Shown: positions 9,901-19,020, counted from the first letter of the stretch. The stretch: DNA of 64,000 nucleotides from JACCSI01 sp035575715 (GCA_035575715.1 DATLXN010000014.1:62001-126000), one strand, 5' to 3'. Numbers and translations: made by a program. The notes: generated from the letters alone by a model not told the origin.

Positions 9901-11058
9901 TTCAACGCATCAGGGATTCGCCTGGACGATCCCGGCTATACGACCCCGCTCACCGGGAAAATCGGCGGCGGCACTGTCCGTTTCGGCGGCCGGGTGGGCT
10001 TTGTCGGCTATGCGCTCTCGGAATTCGACGTCACCGCCACCGGCGAGAACATGCGGCTGCGCTTCCCCGAAGGCATGCGGTCGGTGGTCGATGCGACGCT
10101 GGCGTTGCAGGGCCCGGCGACCGCGCCGATTCTGAGCGGCACGGTGGTGGTCGACAGTGCGAGTTGGACGCGCGGCTTTGGCACATCGGGCAACATGTTC
10201 GGCGGCGGAGAAGAAACGCCTTTACCTGGCGCGCCCGGCGCAATGGCCGCGGCGACCTTGCCGTTGCGCTACGACGTGCGGATCACCGCGCCGTCGACCT
10301 TGCACATTGAGAACGATCAGGCCCGCATTGTCGCCAGCGCCGACGTCAATTTACGCGGCACCTTCGATCGTCCGCTACTGTTTGGCCGGGCGGATATCGA
10401 ACGCGGCGAAGTCCGCTTCGAAGGCCGCCGCTATCTGGTCACGCGCGGCAGCCTCGACTTCACCAATCCCAATCGGATCCAGCCGTTCTTCGATATCGAA
10501 GCGGAAACGCGGGTGCGCGTGCCGGGCGATATCGCCCAGACCTATCGTGTCACGCTGCGGATGGCCGGCACCACGGAACGGATGCGCCCGGAGTTCACCT
10601 CGGACCCACCGCTCGCGCCGCTCGATATTCTGACGATTCTGTTCAGCGACACGGCGCCCGCCGGCGATATCGAACTGGCGTCACTGCGGCAGCCAAATCA
10701 ACGTGAGCAAGACATCCTGCAGGCCCGCGCCACCCGCGCGTTGACCGGTGCGTTATCCCAGGAAGTCGGCCGGGTCGTTCAGGAAACGTTTGGCGTGGAT
10801 AGCTTTCAGATCACGCCGCTGTTGATGGATCCCTATCAGCAATCATCGCGGCTGAATGTCAACCCGGCGGCGCGGGTCACCATCGGCAAGCGCATTTCGG
10901 AGCGTCTCTACCTGACCTATGCGCGCAGCCTGTCGTCGGCGACGCGTGATGAAATCATTTTGCTCGAATACGACCAGAATGACAGCCTTGGGTGGGTGCT
11001 CTCGCAAAACGAAGATCGGACCTACGCAATCGAGGTGAGAAAGCGGCATCTCTTCTAA
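6964..11058 (+). CDS. tamB: TamB-like translocation and assembly module protein (AsmA-like repeats, DUF490 C-terminus)
   Basis: Large inner-membrane-anchored periplasmic protein (1364 residues), a bridge-like family linked to outer-membrane protein insertion and phospholipid transport between membranes. A GTG start gives MLKTTYRRLRAIVIVLAIIV, one N-terminal membrane anchor at about residues 10-28. The rest is repetitive beta structure (recurrent DLRVDGL, GEFHVYG and RIDSLRL type strands) ending in the DUF490 region with FTSDPPLAPLDILTILFSD, ALTGALSQEVG and the terminal barrel-like YLTYARSL. The stop TAATG overlaps the ATG of the following BamA-like gene, matching the tamA-tamB partnership. 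Confidence 0.9.
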   Translation: MLKTTYRRLRAIVIVLAIIVAVVAVSTLAVDLGPALKGRAEREGSKWLDRPMHIGRLGVQLVRGRFVIEDLRVDGLTPESRPWLVAKRIEVSLTWRALFGREVLLDTIEMTDWKLVVESFPNGRHNWPRVNGPPRAARRPGPVVTTVQYLRATRGELVFDDYGSKWGIIAPNLEVTAGKVSGYGGRAEFHGGTIDFEAFEPMSADMVASFKVRDGNIIFDRIDLTTDGAQSELTGVVEAARWPEMTYQIKSHIQFPRMREIFFAKDTFALHGEGDFTGTFHLFKGGRELKGNFTSAEAGINDYRFANLEGSVVWVPDRFEVTRATSEFAGGQTRFTHLMAPLGKPGQRAQATFEVDYDDVDLNILSEFYELKGIRLAGRASGHNRLEWPLGSGGFRERSGAGSIYVTPTGTVPMGRDVTEAQIAAAEARVDEMGPFSNHTPVAPVAISGALDYSFDRDDVRITSGEIATAETFITFNGATTFRGDTAHIPFHVTSANWQESGRFLAGLMTAFGSPTRATEMDGAGQFDGVLVGAFRRPRIDGHFRTRAMRAFDVVWGDAEGDVVIENSYANVSKVVITRGKARIDASGLFSLGFPRRDRGEEINARIRIENRPVSDLADAFDLEDYPIEGLLSGEFHVYGPYTRPFGFGRMTITNLTAYDERFESASAGLRFEGNGVRLDALEIVKGTGGITGAAYVGWNGTYSFNTDGRNIAVESLDLATFPDTPALTGMIDFSATGSGTFEQPRYEVTVAANDLFFGDEGVGEATARLAIRDTLLTFELEGASPRLALSGTGRVELDDYGDAELSFRVNDTSLDSFARVFKPDLSPYTTAVASGTIRVVGELYNPEALRISTSVEQLDLRLVDYQLRNQGPIELAADGNTLRIDSLRLVGDDTALDVVGTVDMNTQRLSLQANGAANLAVLQGFMADLRSSGRADVSALIGGTAERPVVSGQAMLTAGRLRHFSFPHALEDLTGVVTFNASGIRLDDPGYTTPLTGKIGGGTVRFGGRVGFVGYALSEFDVTATGENMRLRFPEGMRSVVDATLALQGPATAPILSGTVVVDSASWTRGFGTSGNMFGGGEETPLPGAPGAMAAATLPLRYDVRITAPSTLHIENDQARIVASADVNLRGTFDRPLLFGRADIERGEVRFEGRRYLVTRGSLDFTNPNRIQPFFDIEAETRVRVPGDIAQTYRVTLRMAGTTERMRPEFTSDPPLAPLDILTILFSDTAPAGDIELASLRQPNQREQDILQARATRALTGALSQEVGRVVQETFGVDSFQITPLLMDPYQQSSRLNVNPAARVTIGKRISERLYLTYARSLSSATRDEIILLEYDQNDSLGWVLSQNEDRTYAIEVRKRHLF

Positions 11059-14000
11059 TGGCGCTGGTCCGACCATCGCCAGTTGTCCTTGCCGCAGTGG
11101 CGTTATCGATTGTTCTGAGCGCCGGCAGCGCCCGGGCTGACGTGATCAGTTTTCTCGGCCGCACGCTCGTCGATGTGCGAATCGAGGTCAACGGCGCTGC
11201 GTTGGTCGAGCCCGGCATCGTCCAACTGATCGAAACCCGGGTCGGCGAACCGTTGTCGATGGAGCGCGTCCGCGAAACCATCGAACACCTCGTCGGATTG
11301 GGGCGTTTCGAAGATATCCGCGTTTTTGCTGAAGGATCATCGCTGCGCGCTGATGGAGTGGCACTCCGCTGGGTCCTGGTCCCGTTGCAACGGATTGCAG
11401 TGATCGAGCTTGCCGGCAGCCTGGGGTTCAGCGCGGCCGAACTCCGAACCGCCATCGCCGATCGACTAGGCGCCCGACCGGCCGCGTCGCGGGCATCGGA
11501 AGTGGTGACCGTCCTGACCGATTTCTACGTGCAGCGTGGCTACCGCCGTCCGCAGATCGGCACCCGGCTGGCGGCTGGAAGTAGAACCGAAGTCGCGACC
11601 TTGGTCGTATCCATCGATCCCGGTGCACGCACGGTGATCGATGGCGCCATGGTCCGGGGCGAGAACGTTAACTCGACCGCGGTGCTGAGCGCGCTCCGCC
11701 TCGAACGCGGCCGTCCGTATGACGTGCCGGCGATCGACGCCCGTGTGCAGGACTACGAGACCGGGCTGCGTGACGCCGGTTACTACGAGGCCAATGTCGA
11801 CGTCGCCGCCACGTTCTCGGCCGACGGCTCGACCGCCAACGTCACGGTCGACGTCGACCGCGGGCCGTTGGTGCGCGTGGTGTTTGCAGGCGACCCGCTC
11901 CCGGAGAATCGGCGCGATACGCTGGTGCCGATTCGGCAGGAGCGCAGCGTGGACCTGGACCTCCTCGAGGACGCCAGTCGCAACATTGCCGCGTTCCTGC
12001 GCCAGCAGGGCTACCGCGCCGCGGCTGCGACCTATGTGCGCGAAGAGCGGTCGGGGGAAATGGTTCTGACGTTCACCGCCACGCGCGGACCGCTGCACCG
12101 GTTGTCAGCGATCGATGTCGTCGGCAACTCGGCGGTCGCCGACGCGGATATTCTCCCGTTGTTGCCGCTGGAGCCTGGCGAAGCCTTTGCGGATAACCGT
12201 GTCGCCACGGTGGCGGCTGCCGTCACCGAGCTCTACCGCGTGCGCGGTTTTGCCCGAGCTGTGGTGAAGCCGGAAATCGTCGTCCAAGCGGAGCAGACGA
12301 CCGGCGACGCACCCTTCCGTCCGGTGACGGTTCGCCTCATGATCGCCGAAGGGCCGCGCACCACTGTCGGAGCGGTAACCATCCGCGGCGCGACCCAGTT
12401 GAGCGAACTGCGCGTTCGCCCGTTACTGGGTCTGATCGAGGGGCGCCCGTTCTATCGGCCCCAGCTTGACGCTGATCGCGACGCGGTCGAGCGCTTGTAC
12501 CAGAACGAGGGCTTTCGCAGCGCCCGGGTCGATGCCGAGACGGCCCTGTCGGGTGATGGCACGGTGCTCGAGGTCAAGTGGAACGTCCGCGAGGGACCAC
12601 GCACGGTCGTCGATCACGTGTTGGTCAGTGGTACCGTGCGGACCAATCCCGATCTGGTGCGCCGCGAAATCGCATTGCTGCCCGGCCAGGCGCTTGGCGA
12701 TGACGCGCTGATCGAAAGTCAGCGACGACTGGCGGCGCTCGGCCTGTTCCGTCGCGTCCGGATTATTGAATTGCCGCATGGCGGCCTCGACGCCGCGTCG
12801 CCGGACCCCGCACAGGCCGACGCCGTTGCAACGATCAGCCGCGACGTGTTGATCGAACTGGAGGAAGCGCCATCGACCACGGTCTCCTACGGCGGCGGCG
12901 TGGAAGCGGGCCGCCGGCTGCGTCGCGAAGGCGACCAGGCGCAGGAGCAGATTGAGCTCGCGCCGCGCGGCTTTCTCGAGATCAGCCGTCGCAACCTGTG
13001 GGGTAAGAATCGCTCGGTGACCTTGCTGACCCGCGTCAGTATTCGACCGCGCGATCCCGGTGTCGAATCCACCGACCCTACCGATCAAGGCGGTTATGGG
13101 TTCAACGAGTACCGCATCGTCGGAACCTTCCGCGAGCCGCGGCCGTTCGATGCCACGGGTGATTTCCAGTTCACCGCGTTCGTGGAACAGGCGATCCGCT
13201 CCAGCTTCAACTTCAATCGCCGCGGCGTGCGCGGCGAGTACGCGCGTCGTTTTGGACCCGCCCTCACCGTCAGCGGCCGCTACACGTTTGATCGGACACG
13301 GTTGTTCGACGAGCAGATCCAGCCAGAGGTCAGGCTCCTGGTGGACCGGGTGTTCCCCAGAGTGCGTCTGTCGACCCTGACCGGGTCGGTGCTGCGCGAT
13401 TCGCGCGACGACGTGCTCGACCCGACGCGCGGAGCGGTGGTCGGCATCGACACCGCCGTGGCGCCGCGCATGATTGGTTCGGAAGTCGGCTTTGTCAAAA
13501 CGTCGTCGCAACTGTTCGTCTACCGCCGGCTACCGACGCGCGCGGCATGGACCGTCGCGGCCGGCGTCCGCGTCGGTATCGCGGTTGGCTTCGAACGCAC
13601 CGTGGCTCGCCGCGACGAAGACGGAGTGCCGGTGCTCGGACCCGACGGCCAGCCGATGGTCGATGTGGTCGACGACGTGCCGGCAAGTGAACGGTTCTTC
13701 GCCGGAGGCGATTCCACAGTGCGCGGCTTTGTGCTCGATCGGTTGGGCACCGCACAGACGCTTGACGATCAGGGCTTTCCGACCGGCGGCAATGGGCTGG
13801 TGGTCGCCAATGTCGAGTTGCGCTCGCCGTACTGGAAAGGGCTTGGCGGCGTAGGATTTTTCGACGCCGGTAACGTGTTCCGCCGGGCCAGCGACATTAG
13901 TGCCGTCGACATGCGGCCGTCGGCAGGATTCGGTGTGCGCTACCGTTCGCCGCTCGGCCCGCTGCGCGTCGATCTGGGCTTCAATCTTGACCGCCGCGTG

Positions 14001-14063
14001 CTCGCCAGTGGAGCGAGAGAGCGCGGCACGGTCTTTCACATTTCCTTGGGGCAGGCCTTCTAG
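11058..14063 (+). CDS. BamA/TamA-family outer-membrane assembly protein with seven POTRA-like repeats
   Basis: Omp85-family protein. The ATG at 11,058 overlaps the tamB stop and begins a clear signal peptide, VLAAVALSIVLSAGSARA, so the ORF extension to 10,992 is rejected. The mature protein shows seven POTRA-like units at roughly residues 36-108, 111-188, 190-270, 271-345, 346-432, 433-513 and 514-590, recognisable by recurring turns such as LGRFEDIRV, RGYRRPQI, AGYYEANV, QGYRAAAA, RGFARAVV, EGFRSARV and LGLFRRVR. Residues 600-1001 form the beta barrel, including LEISRRNLWGKNR, the VRGF turn and FGVRYRSPLGPLRVDLGF. BamA has five POTRAs and TamA three. Its position next to tamB suggests a TamA-like role. 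Confidence 0.92.
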   Translation: MALVRPSPVVLAAVALSIVLSAGSARADVISFLGRTLVDVRIEVNGAALVEPGIVQLIETRVGEPLSMERVRETIEHLVGLGRFEDIRVFAEGSSLRADGVALRWVLVPLQRIAVIELAGSLGFSAAELRTAIADRLGARPAASRASEVVTVLTDFYVQRGYRRPQIGTRLAAGSRTEVATLVVSIDPGARTVIDGAMVRGENVNSTAVLSALRLERGRPYDVPAIDARVQDYETGLRDAGYYEANVDVAATFSADGSTANVTVDVDRGPLVRVVFAGDPLPENRRDTLVPIRQERSVDLDLLEDASRNIAAFLRQQGYRAAAATYVREERSGEMVLTFTATRGPLHRLSAIDVVGNSAVADADILPLLPLEPGEAFADNRVATVAAAVTELYRVRGFARAVVKPEIVVQAEQTTGDAPFRPVTVRLMIAEGPRTTVGAVTIRGATQLSELRVRPLLGLIEGRPFYRPQLDADRDAVERLYQNEGFRSARVDAETALSGDGTVLEVKWNVREGPRTVVDHVLVSGTVRTNPDLVRREIALLPGQALGDDALIESQRRLAALGLFRRVRIIELPHGGLDAASPDPAQADAVATISRDVLIELEEAPSTTVSYGGGVEAGRRLRREGDQAQEQIELAPRGFLEISRRNLWGKNRSVTLLTRVSIRPRDPGVESTDPTDQGGYGFNEYRIVGTFREPRPFDATGDFQFTAFVEQAIRSSFNFNRRGVRGEYARRFGPALTVSGRYTFDRTRLFDEQIQPEVRLLVDRVFPRVRLSTLTGSVLRDSRDDVLDPTRGAVVGIDTAVAPRMIGSEVGFVKTSSQLFVYRRLPTRAAWTVAAGVRVGIAVGFERTVARRDEDGVPVLGPDGQPMVDVVDDVPASERFFAGGDSTVRGFVLDRLGTAQTLDDQGFPTGGNGLVVANVELRSPYWKGLGGVGFFDAGNVFRRASDISAVDMRPSAGFGVRYRSPLGPLRVDLGFNLDRRVLASGARERGTVFHISLGQAF

Positions 14064-14554
14064 TGATCGTCGCGCTCTCTGTGTGGATGACGCTTGCGGG
14101 ACAAGGCGAGCTGATCGAGCGCACGCTGGCGATCGTGTCCGGTCAGGTGATCACCTTGTCGGATGTGCGCCTCGCCCAACAGCTTGGCTTGCTCCCGGAT
14201 ATAGACCGGTCTGCCGACGCCGACACCGTGCTGGCGGGGTTAATCGAACGCACCCTGATGCTGCGCGAGGTCGAACGCTATGCGCCGCCGGAGCCGGCCG
14301 ACACGCTGGTCGCCGAGGAACTGGATCGCGTTCGGTCGCGAGCGGGGTCAGCAGAGACGTTTAATCGGACGCTCCAAGCGAACGGATTTACTGACGGCCG
14401 CTTACGCGGATGGATTCGCGATGACCTGCGGATTCGCTCTTATCTCAGCCAGCGGTTTGCCGTCACCGCGGCGGAGAGTAATCGCCAGGACTTGATTGCC
14501 GACTGGGTTGCTGACCTGCGACGTCGGGCGGTGGTCGTGGTATTGGGCAGGTAG
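14063..14554 (+). CDS. SurA N-terminal-like periplasmic protein without a PPIase domain
   Basis: 163-residue protein starting with a GTG that overlaps the preceding stop. A short hydrophobic leader (VALSVWMTLAGQG) precedes LIERTLAIVSGQVITLSDVR, the signature of the SurA/PpiD N-terminal chaperone fold, followed by LIERTLMLREVERY and AETFNRTLQANGFTDGRLR. The parvulin domain of full SurA is absent. Its place after the BamA-like gene supports a role in delivering outer-membrane proteins. The last codons overlap an 8-bp tandem repeat. Confidence 0.7.
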   Translation: MIVALSVWMTLAGQGELIERTLAIVSGQVITLSDVRLAQQLGLLPDIDRSADADTVLAGLIERTLMLREVERYAPPEPADTLVAEELDRVRSRAGSAETFNRTLQANGFTDGRLRGWIRDDLRIRSYLSQRFAVTAAESNRQDLIADWVADLRRRAVVVVLGR

Positions 14555-14585
14555 GCAGGTGGGCAGGTAGGCAGGTAGGCAGGTA
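14546..14585. repeat. 8-bp tandem repeat (GGCAGGTA x5)
   Basis: Five head-to-tail copies of GGCAGGTA, one with a single change, fill the gap between the convergent SurA-like and CPBP genes and overlap the stop codon of the first. Confidence 0.9.
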
Positions 14586-14591
14586 GGGGGG

Positions 14592-15302
14592 TCAGGCGCG
14601 CGCGAGGGCGGCGTAGCCGACCGCCACTTGCGCGACGTTGAAGAACGCGTGGCTCACCACTGTGGCCACGACGCTGCGCCGTGTCAGGTAGATCGCGCCC
14701 CAGCACGCGCCGAGCATCGCGGTGACGATGGCGGCATCCCAGCCTTGCAGCGTGTGTCCCAGTCCGAACGCAAGACTGGTCACTGCCAAGCCGACGCGGC
14801 CGCCGCCCAAACGTTGCTCGAAACGATGCAGCAAGAACGCCCGTTGCAGCTCTTCACGCAATCCGCCGGCAATTAGAACCAGGAGGATAAAGCCGGCGAG
14901 CAGCCACGGCGACGCGAGCAGCGCGATAAACGGATTGATGTCGACGTTGTGCAGGGCTGGCGCGATCAGTCGCACCACCAGCTGCAGCAGCACCACCGCC
15001 ATGAACAGGATCGGCACCAGCACGATCCCCAGGCGCACCTCGGTGCCGATCGGCTGACTGCCCAGAAACACATCCCGGGCGCGGTCGTGCGAGAGCCGCA
15101 GAAACAAGAAGATCAAGCCGAGCAGCAACACCGTGTCAATCGCCGACACCGCAAAGATGAATTGCGCTGAGAGGGTGCCATCGGGCTTCACCTGAATGCC
15201 TGCCACGCGTAACGCCGCGATGATGGCTAACTGTGTTGGAAATCCACTGCACATCACCACTTCGGCAAGCGCGCGACCGCGCGTCAAGGGCTCAGAAGAC
15301 AC
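14592..15302 (-). CDS. CPBP family intramembrane metalloprotease
   Basis: Polytopic membrane protein of 236 residues. It carries the three CPBP (Abi/Rce1-like) motifs in order: REELQRAFLL with Glu150/Glu151 and Arg154, FGLGHTLQG with His183, and VVSHAFFN with His218 and Asn222. Several hydrophobic spans (about 50-70, 90-112, 125-147, 172-205) surround them. Family members cleave prenylated or other membrane substrates, but bacterial targets are mostly unknown. Convergent with the gene to its left. Confidence 0.87.
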   Translation of the reverse strand: MSSEPLTRGRALAEVVMCSGFPTQLAIIAALRVAGIQVKPDGTLSAQFIFAVSAIDTVLLLGLIFLFLRLSHDRARDVFLGSQPIGTEVRLGIVLVPILFMAVVLLQLVVRLIAPALHNVDINPFIALLASPWLLAGFILLVLIAGGLREELQRAFLLHRFEQRLGGGRVGLAVTSLAFGLGHTLQGWDAAIVTAMLGACWGAIYLTRRSVVATVVSHAFFNVAQVAVGYAALARA

Positions 15303-15368
15303 TCGCCTCGATGGTACACTCCAAAAAGGTCCGCGGGGCGGGGGGCTCGGGTGCGAGGTGGGTAGCTA

Positions 15369-16751
15369 ATGGCGGAATCGAAGACGGCATCACAGGCCGA
15401 ACGCGTGCTGATTGTCGAGGACGATGCCGCCACCCGTGCGGGCCTCGCGGAACTGGTCCGCACGTGGGGGTTTGTGACCGAAGCGGCGGCCAACGGCGAA
15501 GAAGCGCTCAAGCTGGTGACGACGTTCCGGCCGGCCATCGTGGTCACCGACATGGTGATGCCAAAGATGAACGGCATGGAGTTGCTGCACGCGCTGAAGG
15601 ACGAGGCCGAGCATCTCAAGGTGATTCTGTTGACCGCGCAAGGCTCGGTGGAGAGCGCCGTTGCCGCGCTCAAGGACGGCGCGGCGGACTATTTGACCAA
15701 GCCGGTCGATCCACAAAAACTCAAGCTGCTGCTGCAACGGATCGCCGAACTCAACACCCAGAAACGCGAAAACGAAGTGTTGCGGCGCCAGCTCCGCGAC
15801 CAGGGCAGCTTCGGACGCATCGTCGGCAACAGCCAGAAGATGCGGAAGATCTATCAGGTCATCGAGCAGGCAGCGCCGACCACCGCGTCGGTGTTGATCA
15901 TCGGTGAGTCGGGCACGGGCAAGGAACTGGTGGCGCAGACGATTCATCAATTGAGCCCGCGCACCGACGCGCCGTTTGTCGCGATCAACTGCGCCGCGAT
16001 TCCAGAAACCCTGCTCGAAAGCGAAATCTTCGGCCACGAACGCGGTGCCTTCACCGGGGCGATCGACCGCCGCGCTGGCTGCTTCGAGCTGGCCGACCGC
16101 GGCACCTTGTTCCTTGACGAAATCGCCGAAATGGTGCCGTCGACGCAGGTTAAGTTGTTGCGGGTGCTGCAGGAGCGCAAGTTTCGCCGGCTCGGTGGGC
16201 GGGTCGAACAGGAGGTCGACGTGCGCGTCCTGGCGGCGACCAATATGGATCCCCTCGAAGCGATCAAAGACGGCAAGCTGCGCGACGACCTGTATTACCG
16301 GCTCAACGTCTTCACCATCGCGTTGCCGCCGTTACGCGATCGCAAGGAAGACCTGCCGCTGATTATTCAAGCGCTGGTCGAAGAGTTTAACACGCGTAAC
16401 CGCCGCCACGTCAAAGCGGTGACCCCGGATGCGATGCGGATGCTCGAGCTGTACGACTGGCCAGGTAACGTGCGCGAACTGCGCAACGTCATCGAGCGGG
16501 CGACGATCCTGGTCCGCGGCGATTACATCGAGCCGTCGCACCTGCCGCGGTTTGGTGCGTCGACGCGCCCCAGCGATCCAGGTAGCGGCGTGACCATCAC
16601 GCCGGGGATGACTGTTGATGAAGCCGAACGCAAATTGATCGTCGCCACGCTGGAGGCGGCTGCGAATAACAAAACACGTGCCGCCGAAATGCTCGGGATC
16701 AGCTTGAAGACGTTGCATAACAAGCTGAACCGGATGAAATCAGACCCCTAA
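15369..16751 (+). CDS. Sigma-54-dependent response regulator, NtrC family
   Basis: 460-residue transcription activator. Receiver domain at residues 11-125 with acidic pocket EDD (17-19), phosphoacceptor Asp61 in VTDMVMPKMNG and Lys111. AAA+ domain with Walker A GESGTGKE (179-186), the sigma-54-contacting loop GAFTGA (226-231) and Walker B GTLFLDEI. The C-terminal Fis-type helix-turn-helix reads TRAAEMLGISLKTLHNKLNR. The histidine kinase gene begins 3 bp after the stop, so the two form a two-component system. No target promoter can be assigned here. Confidence 0.95.
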   Translation: MAESKTASQAERVLIVEDDAATRAGLAELVRTWGFVTEAAANGEEALKLVTTFRPAIVVTDMVMPKMNGMELLHALKDEAEHLKVILLTAQGSVESAVAALKDGAADYLTKPVDPQKLKLLLQRIAELNTQKRENEVLRRQLRDQGSFGRIVGNSQKMRKIYQVIEQAAPTTASVLIIGESGTGKELVAQTIHQLSPRTDAPFVAINCAAIPETLLESEIFGHERGAFTGAIDRRAGCFELADRGTLFLDEIAEMVPSTQVKLLRVLQERKFRRLGGRVEQEVDVRVLAATNMDPLEAIKDGKLRDDLYYRLNVFTIALPPLRDRKEDLPLIIQALVEEFNTRNRRHVKAVTPDAMRMLELYDWPGNVRELRNVIERATILVRGDYIEPSHLPRFGASTRPSDPGSGVTITPGMTVDEAERKLIVATLEAAANNKTRAAEMLGISLKTLHNKLNRMKSDP

Positions 16752-16754
16752 CCC

Positions 16755-18272
16755 GTGTCAATCAAACAGAAACAGGTCCTCGGCGTCACGTCGATCGTGA
16801 TTCTCGTGGTCGTGGTGCTGAGCGGCCTGCAGTTTGCCGCGCTGACGCGCACGTTGTTGCAGCAAAGCCGCCAGCGGGGGGAGCTCATCGCTGAAACCGT
16901 CTTCCACCGCGCGCAGGAAGTAGTCACCAGCGCTGAAACGGGCTACCAGGACTTGCGTCGCGACCCGGCGATCCGCACCGCGCTCGAATCGTCGCTGTAC
17001 TCCGAAGACGTCGTCTATGCGGCGATTGTCGATCGCTCAGGGGCGATCGTCGCGCACAGTGATCCGTCACGAATGGGCGAGCGGTTGCCGGACGGCGACG
17101 ACCTCGCCGCCCTCGCCAATGCCAGCGGCCTGACCCAGTTGCGCGCGGTCTATCAGACAGCGCGGATGCTCGAGTGGCGGCAGCCGATGTTGCTCGGCGA
17201 CATGCCGTTTGCCGAGGTGCGCGTCGGCCTATCGACCTTTCTGATCCGCGACACGCTGACCGATGCCTTGCAGCCGGCGGCTCTGGCCGCGGTCCTCGCG
17301 CTGGCGGTCGCGATCGTCGTCGCCATCGTGCTGGCGCAGGTGGTGGTCCGGCCGATTCACGTGATTCGCAGTGGCCTGAGTCGCCTCGGGCAAGGCGACC
17401 TCGGGGCGACGCTCGACCTCCAGGGTGATGAGTTCAAAGAGCTGGGCGATGTCTTCGCGAGCGTCACCAATCAGCTCAAAGCGGTCATGCCGGACAACGC
17501 CAAGCGAGCGCAATTGCTCGAGCTGTCCCGCCGCGTCACCGCGCTCGGCCGGCTGACCGCCGGCGTCGCGCACGAGGTCAAGAATCCGCTCAACGCGATG
17601 ACCATTCACCTCGAATTATTGAAACAGAAACTCGCGGCCGGTGCCGACGCGACAGCCACCAACTCGCACGTCGACATCATCGCCCGTGAGATTCGACGGC
17701 TCGACGACGTGGTGCAGGGATTCCTCAAGTTCGCGCGCCCGGAGGAACTCGAGTTGCAGCCGGTCGCGGCCGCGGCGCTGGTCGATGAAGTGCTCAAAGC
17801 GCTGGCGGTCGAGGCCAACGTGACCGGCGTCACGCTGGAGGCCGCGGTCGCCGGTAACGTGCCGGATATCGAAGCCGATCCCGGCATCCTGCGTCAGGCG
17901 CTGCTGAACCTGGCCAAGAACGCGGTGCAGGCGATGCCCGACGGCGGCAAACTGGTCATCGCCTGCGCGCCGACGCGTGACGGTCGCGTCGAGATCCGGG
18001 TCACCGATACCGGCGTCGGCATCGCGCCCGAAAATCTGGCTAAAATTTTCGACTTGTATTTCACGACTAAGGAGACGGGCACCGGCATCGGACTCTCGCT
18101 GGTCTATCGCACGGTGCAATTGCATCACGGCGACATCGACGTCGCATCGACCCCCGGTGTCGGCACCACCTTCGTGATCAAAATGCCGAAGGCCGGCGCG
18201 CAGACGCCGCAAAAGCCGCCGACCTCATCACTACGCGCCGAATCGCTTCGGCTCCAACGTTCTCAGGTCTAA
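16755..18272 (+). CDS. Sensor histidine kinase partner of the NtrC-type regulator
   Basis: 505-residue membrane kinase starting at GTG. Two transmembrane segments at about 9-29 and 174-196 enclose a periplasmic sensor region of about 140 residues (with VVYAAIVDRSGAIVAHSDPSR, a Cache/PAS-like motif). HAMP follows at about 197-250. HisKA carries the phosphorylated His273 in GVAHEVKNPLNAM, and HATPase_c shows NLAKNAVQAMP, DTGVGIAPENLAKIFD and GTGIGLSLVYR. The AHEVKNPLN H-box is typical of NtrB-like kinases paired with sigma-54 activators. Confidence 0.94.
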   Translation: MSIKQKQVLGVTSIVILVVVVLSGLQFAALTRTLLQQSRQRGELIAETVFHRAQEVVTSAETGYQDLRRDPAIRTALESSLYSEDVVYAAIVDRSGAIVAHSDPSRMGERLPDGDDLAALANASGLTQLRAVYQTARMLEWRQPMLLGDMPFAEVRVGLSTFLIRDTLTDALQPAALAAVLALAVAIVVAIVLAQVVVRPIHVIRSGLSRLGQGDLGATLDLQGDEFKELGDVFASVTNQLKAVMPDNAKRAQLLELSRRVTALGRLTAGVAHEVKNPLNAMTIHLELLKQKLAAGADATATNSHVDIIAREIRRLDDVVQGFLKFARPEELELQPVAAAALVDEVLKALAVEANVTGVTLEAAVAGNVPDIEADPGILRQALLNLAKNAVQAMPDGGKLVIACAPTRDGRVEIRVTDTGVGIAPENLAKIFDLYFTTKETGTGIGLSLVYRTVQLHHGDIDVASTPGVGTTFVIKMPKAGAQTPQKPPTSSLRAESLRLQRSQV

Positions 18273-18284
18273 AATCTAAGACTC

Positions 18285-18833
18285 GTGCGTCACCACCAGC
18301 TCGTCCTCATCGTCCTGCTCGCAGCGCTGGCTGGCGGGTGTGCACGCGCGCGTGCGAGCACCGAACCGGTGATGCCGATGTTATCGCCGCCACCGCCACC
18401 ACCGCGGGTGGTCGAGACTTACGTCGACGACCCGGTCCGACCGGTTGAACGCACCTCAGGCGACACGGCGAACGCCACGCCTGCGAGTAAGCCGGTGGCG
18501 CGGCCGCCGGTGACGCGTCCGGAAGTGTCGAAGCCAGAGCCGGCACGCAGCGAACCGGAGCGACCGACGACCAGCGCGCCGGCCCTGACGCTCAAGCCGG
18601 CGCCCGGCGCGGAGGCAAAAACCGAAGCGGCAATTCGCACCTTAGTCACACGTGCGACGAGTCATCTGCAGCGGGTCAACTACGCCGCGCTTGATGCCGA
18701 CGGTCGCGCGCAGTTCGAGACGTCTCGTCGCTTCATCCAACAGGCGGAGGACGCACTGAAGAACGGCAACCTGTCATTTGCCGGCAAACTCGCCGACAAG
18801 GCGGCGACCATGGCCGCTGTCCTGGTTCGTTAG
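18285..18833 (+). CDS. Small Pro-rich lipoprotein with C-terminal helical domain
   Basis: 182-residue predicted lipoprotein: signal LVLIVLLAALAGGC with lipidated Cys19, a Pro/Ala/Arg-rich low-complexity linker (about 30-110), then a helical segment (TEAAIRTLVTRATSHLQRV ... AEDALKNGNLSFAGKLADKA). It starts 12 bp after the kinase gene, so it may be co-transcribed. No known family is recognised. Confidence 0.7.
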   Translation: MRHHQLVLIVLLAALAGGCARARASTEPVMPMLSPPPPPPRVVETYVDDPVRPVERTSGDTANATPASKPVARPPVTRPEVSKPEPARSEPERPTTSAPALTLKPAPGAEAKTEAAIRTLVTRATSHLQRVNYAALDADGRAQFETSRRFIQQAEDALKNGNLSFAGKLADKAATMAAVLVR

Positions 18834-18972
18834 CTGCGGCGGCACCCCTCACGCATTGTCACCACAGCGCCAAGCCTCGGGTCAGGCAGGCGGGGTGTGC
18901 AGCGGTGCGAAATATTGCGGAAAAGATTCCGTTAAGCGAAAATAATACGAAGGCATTCAAATTCTTCGGAAT

Positions 18973-18988
18973 TCGCGATATCTAGCGT
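18973..18988. promoter_or_regulatory. NrdR box 1 (candidate)
   Basis: TCGCGATATCTAGCGT matches 11 of 16 positions of the NrdR consensus acaCwAtATaTwGtgt, including the central A-A-T-x-T core. Its start is exactly 32 bp before box 2, the three-helical-turn spacing typical of tandem NrdR sites. Confidence 0.6.
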
Positions 18989-19004
18989 ATGACCTAAAAT
19001 AAAA

Positions 19005-19020
19005 ACGCAACATCTTGTGG
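19005..19020. promoter_or_regulatory. NrdR box 2 (candidate)
   Basis: ACGCAACATCTTGTGG matches 12 of 16 positions of the NrdR consensus. It lies 10 bp upstream of the -35 hexamer, so a bound NrdR tetramer could block RNA polymerase. Confidence 0.65.
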
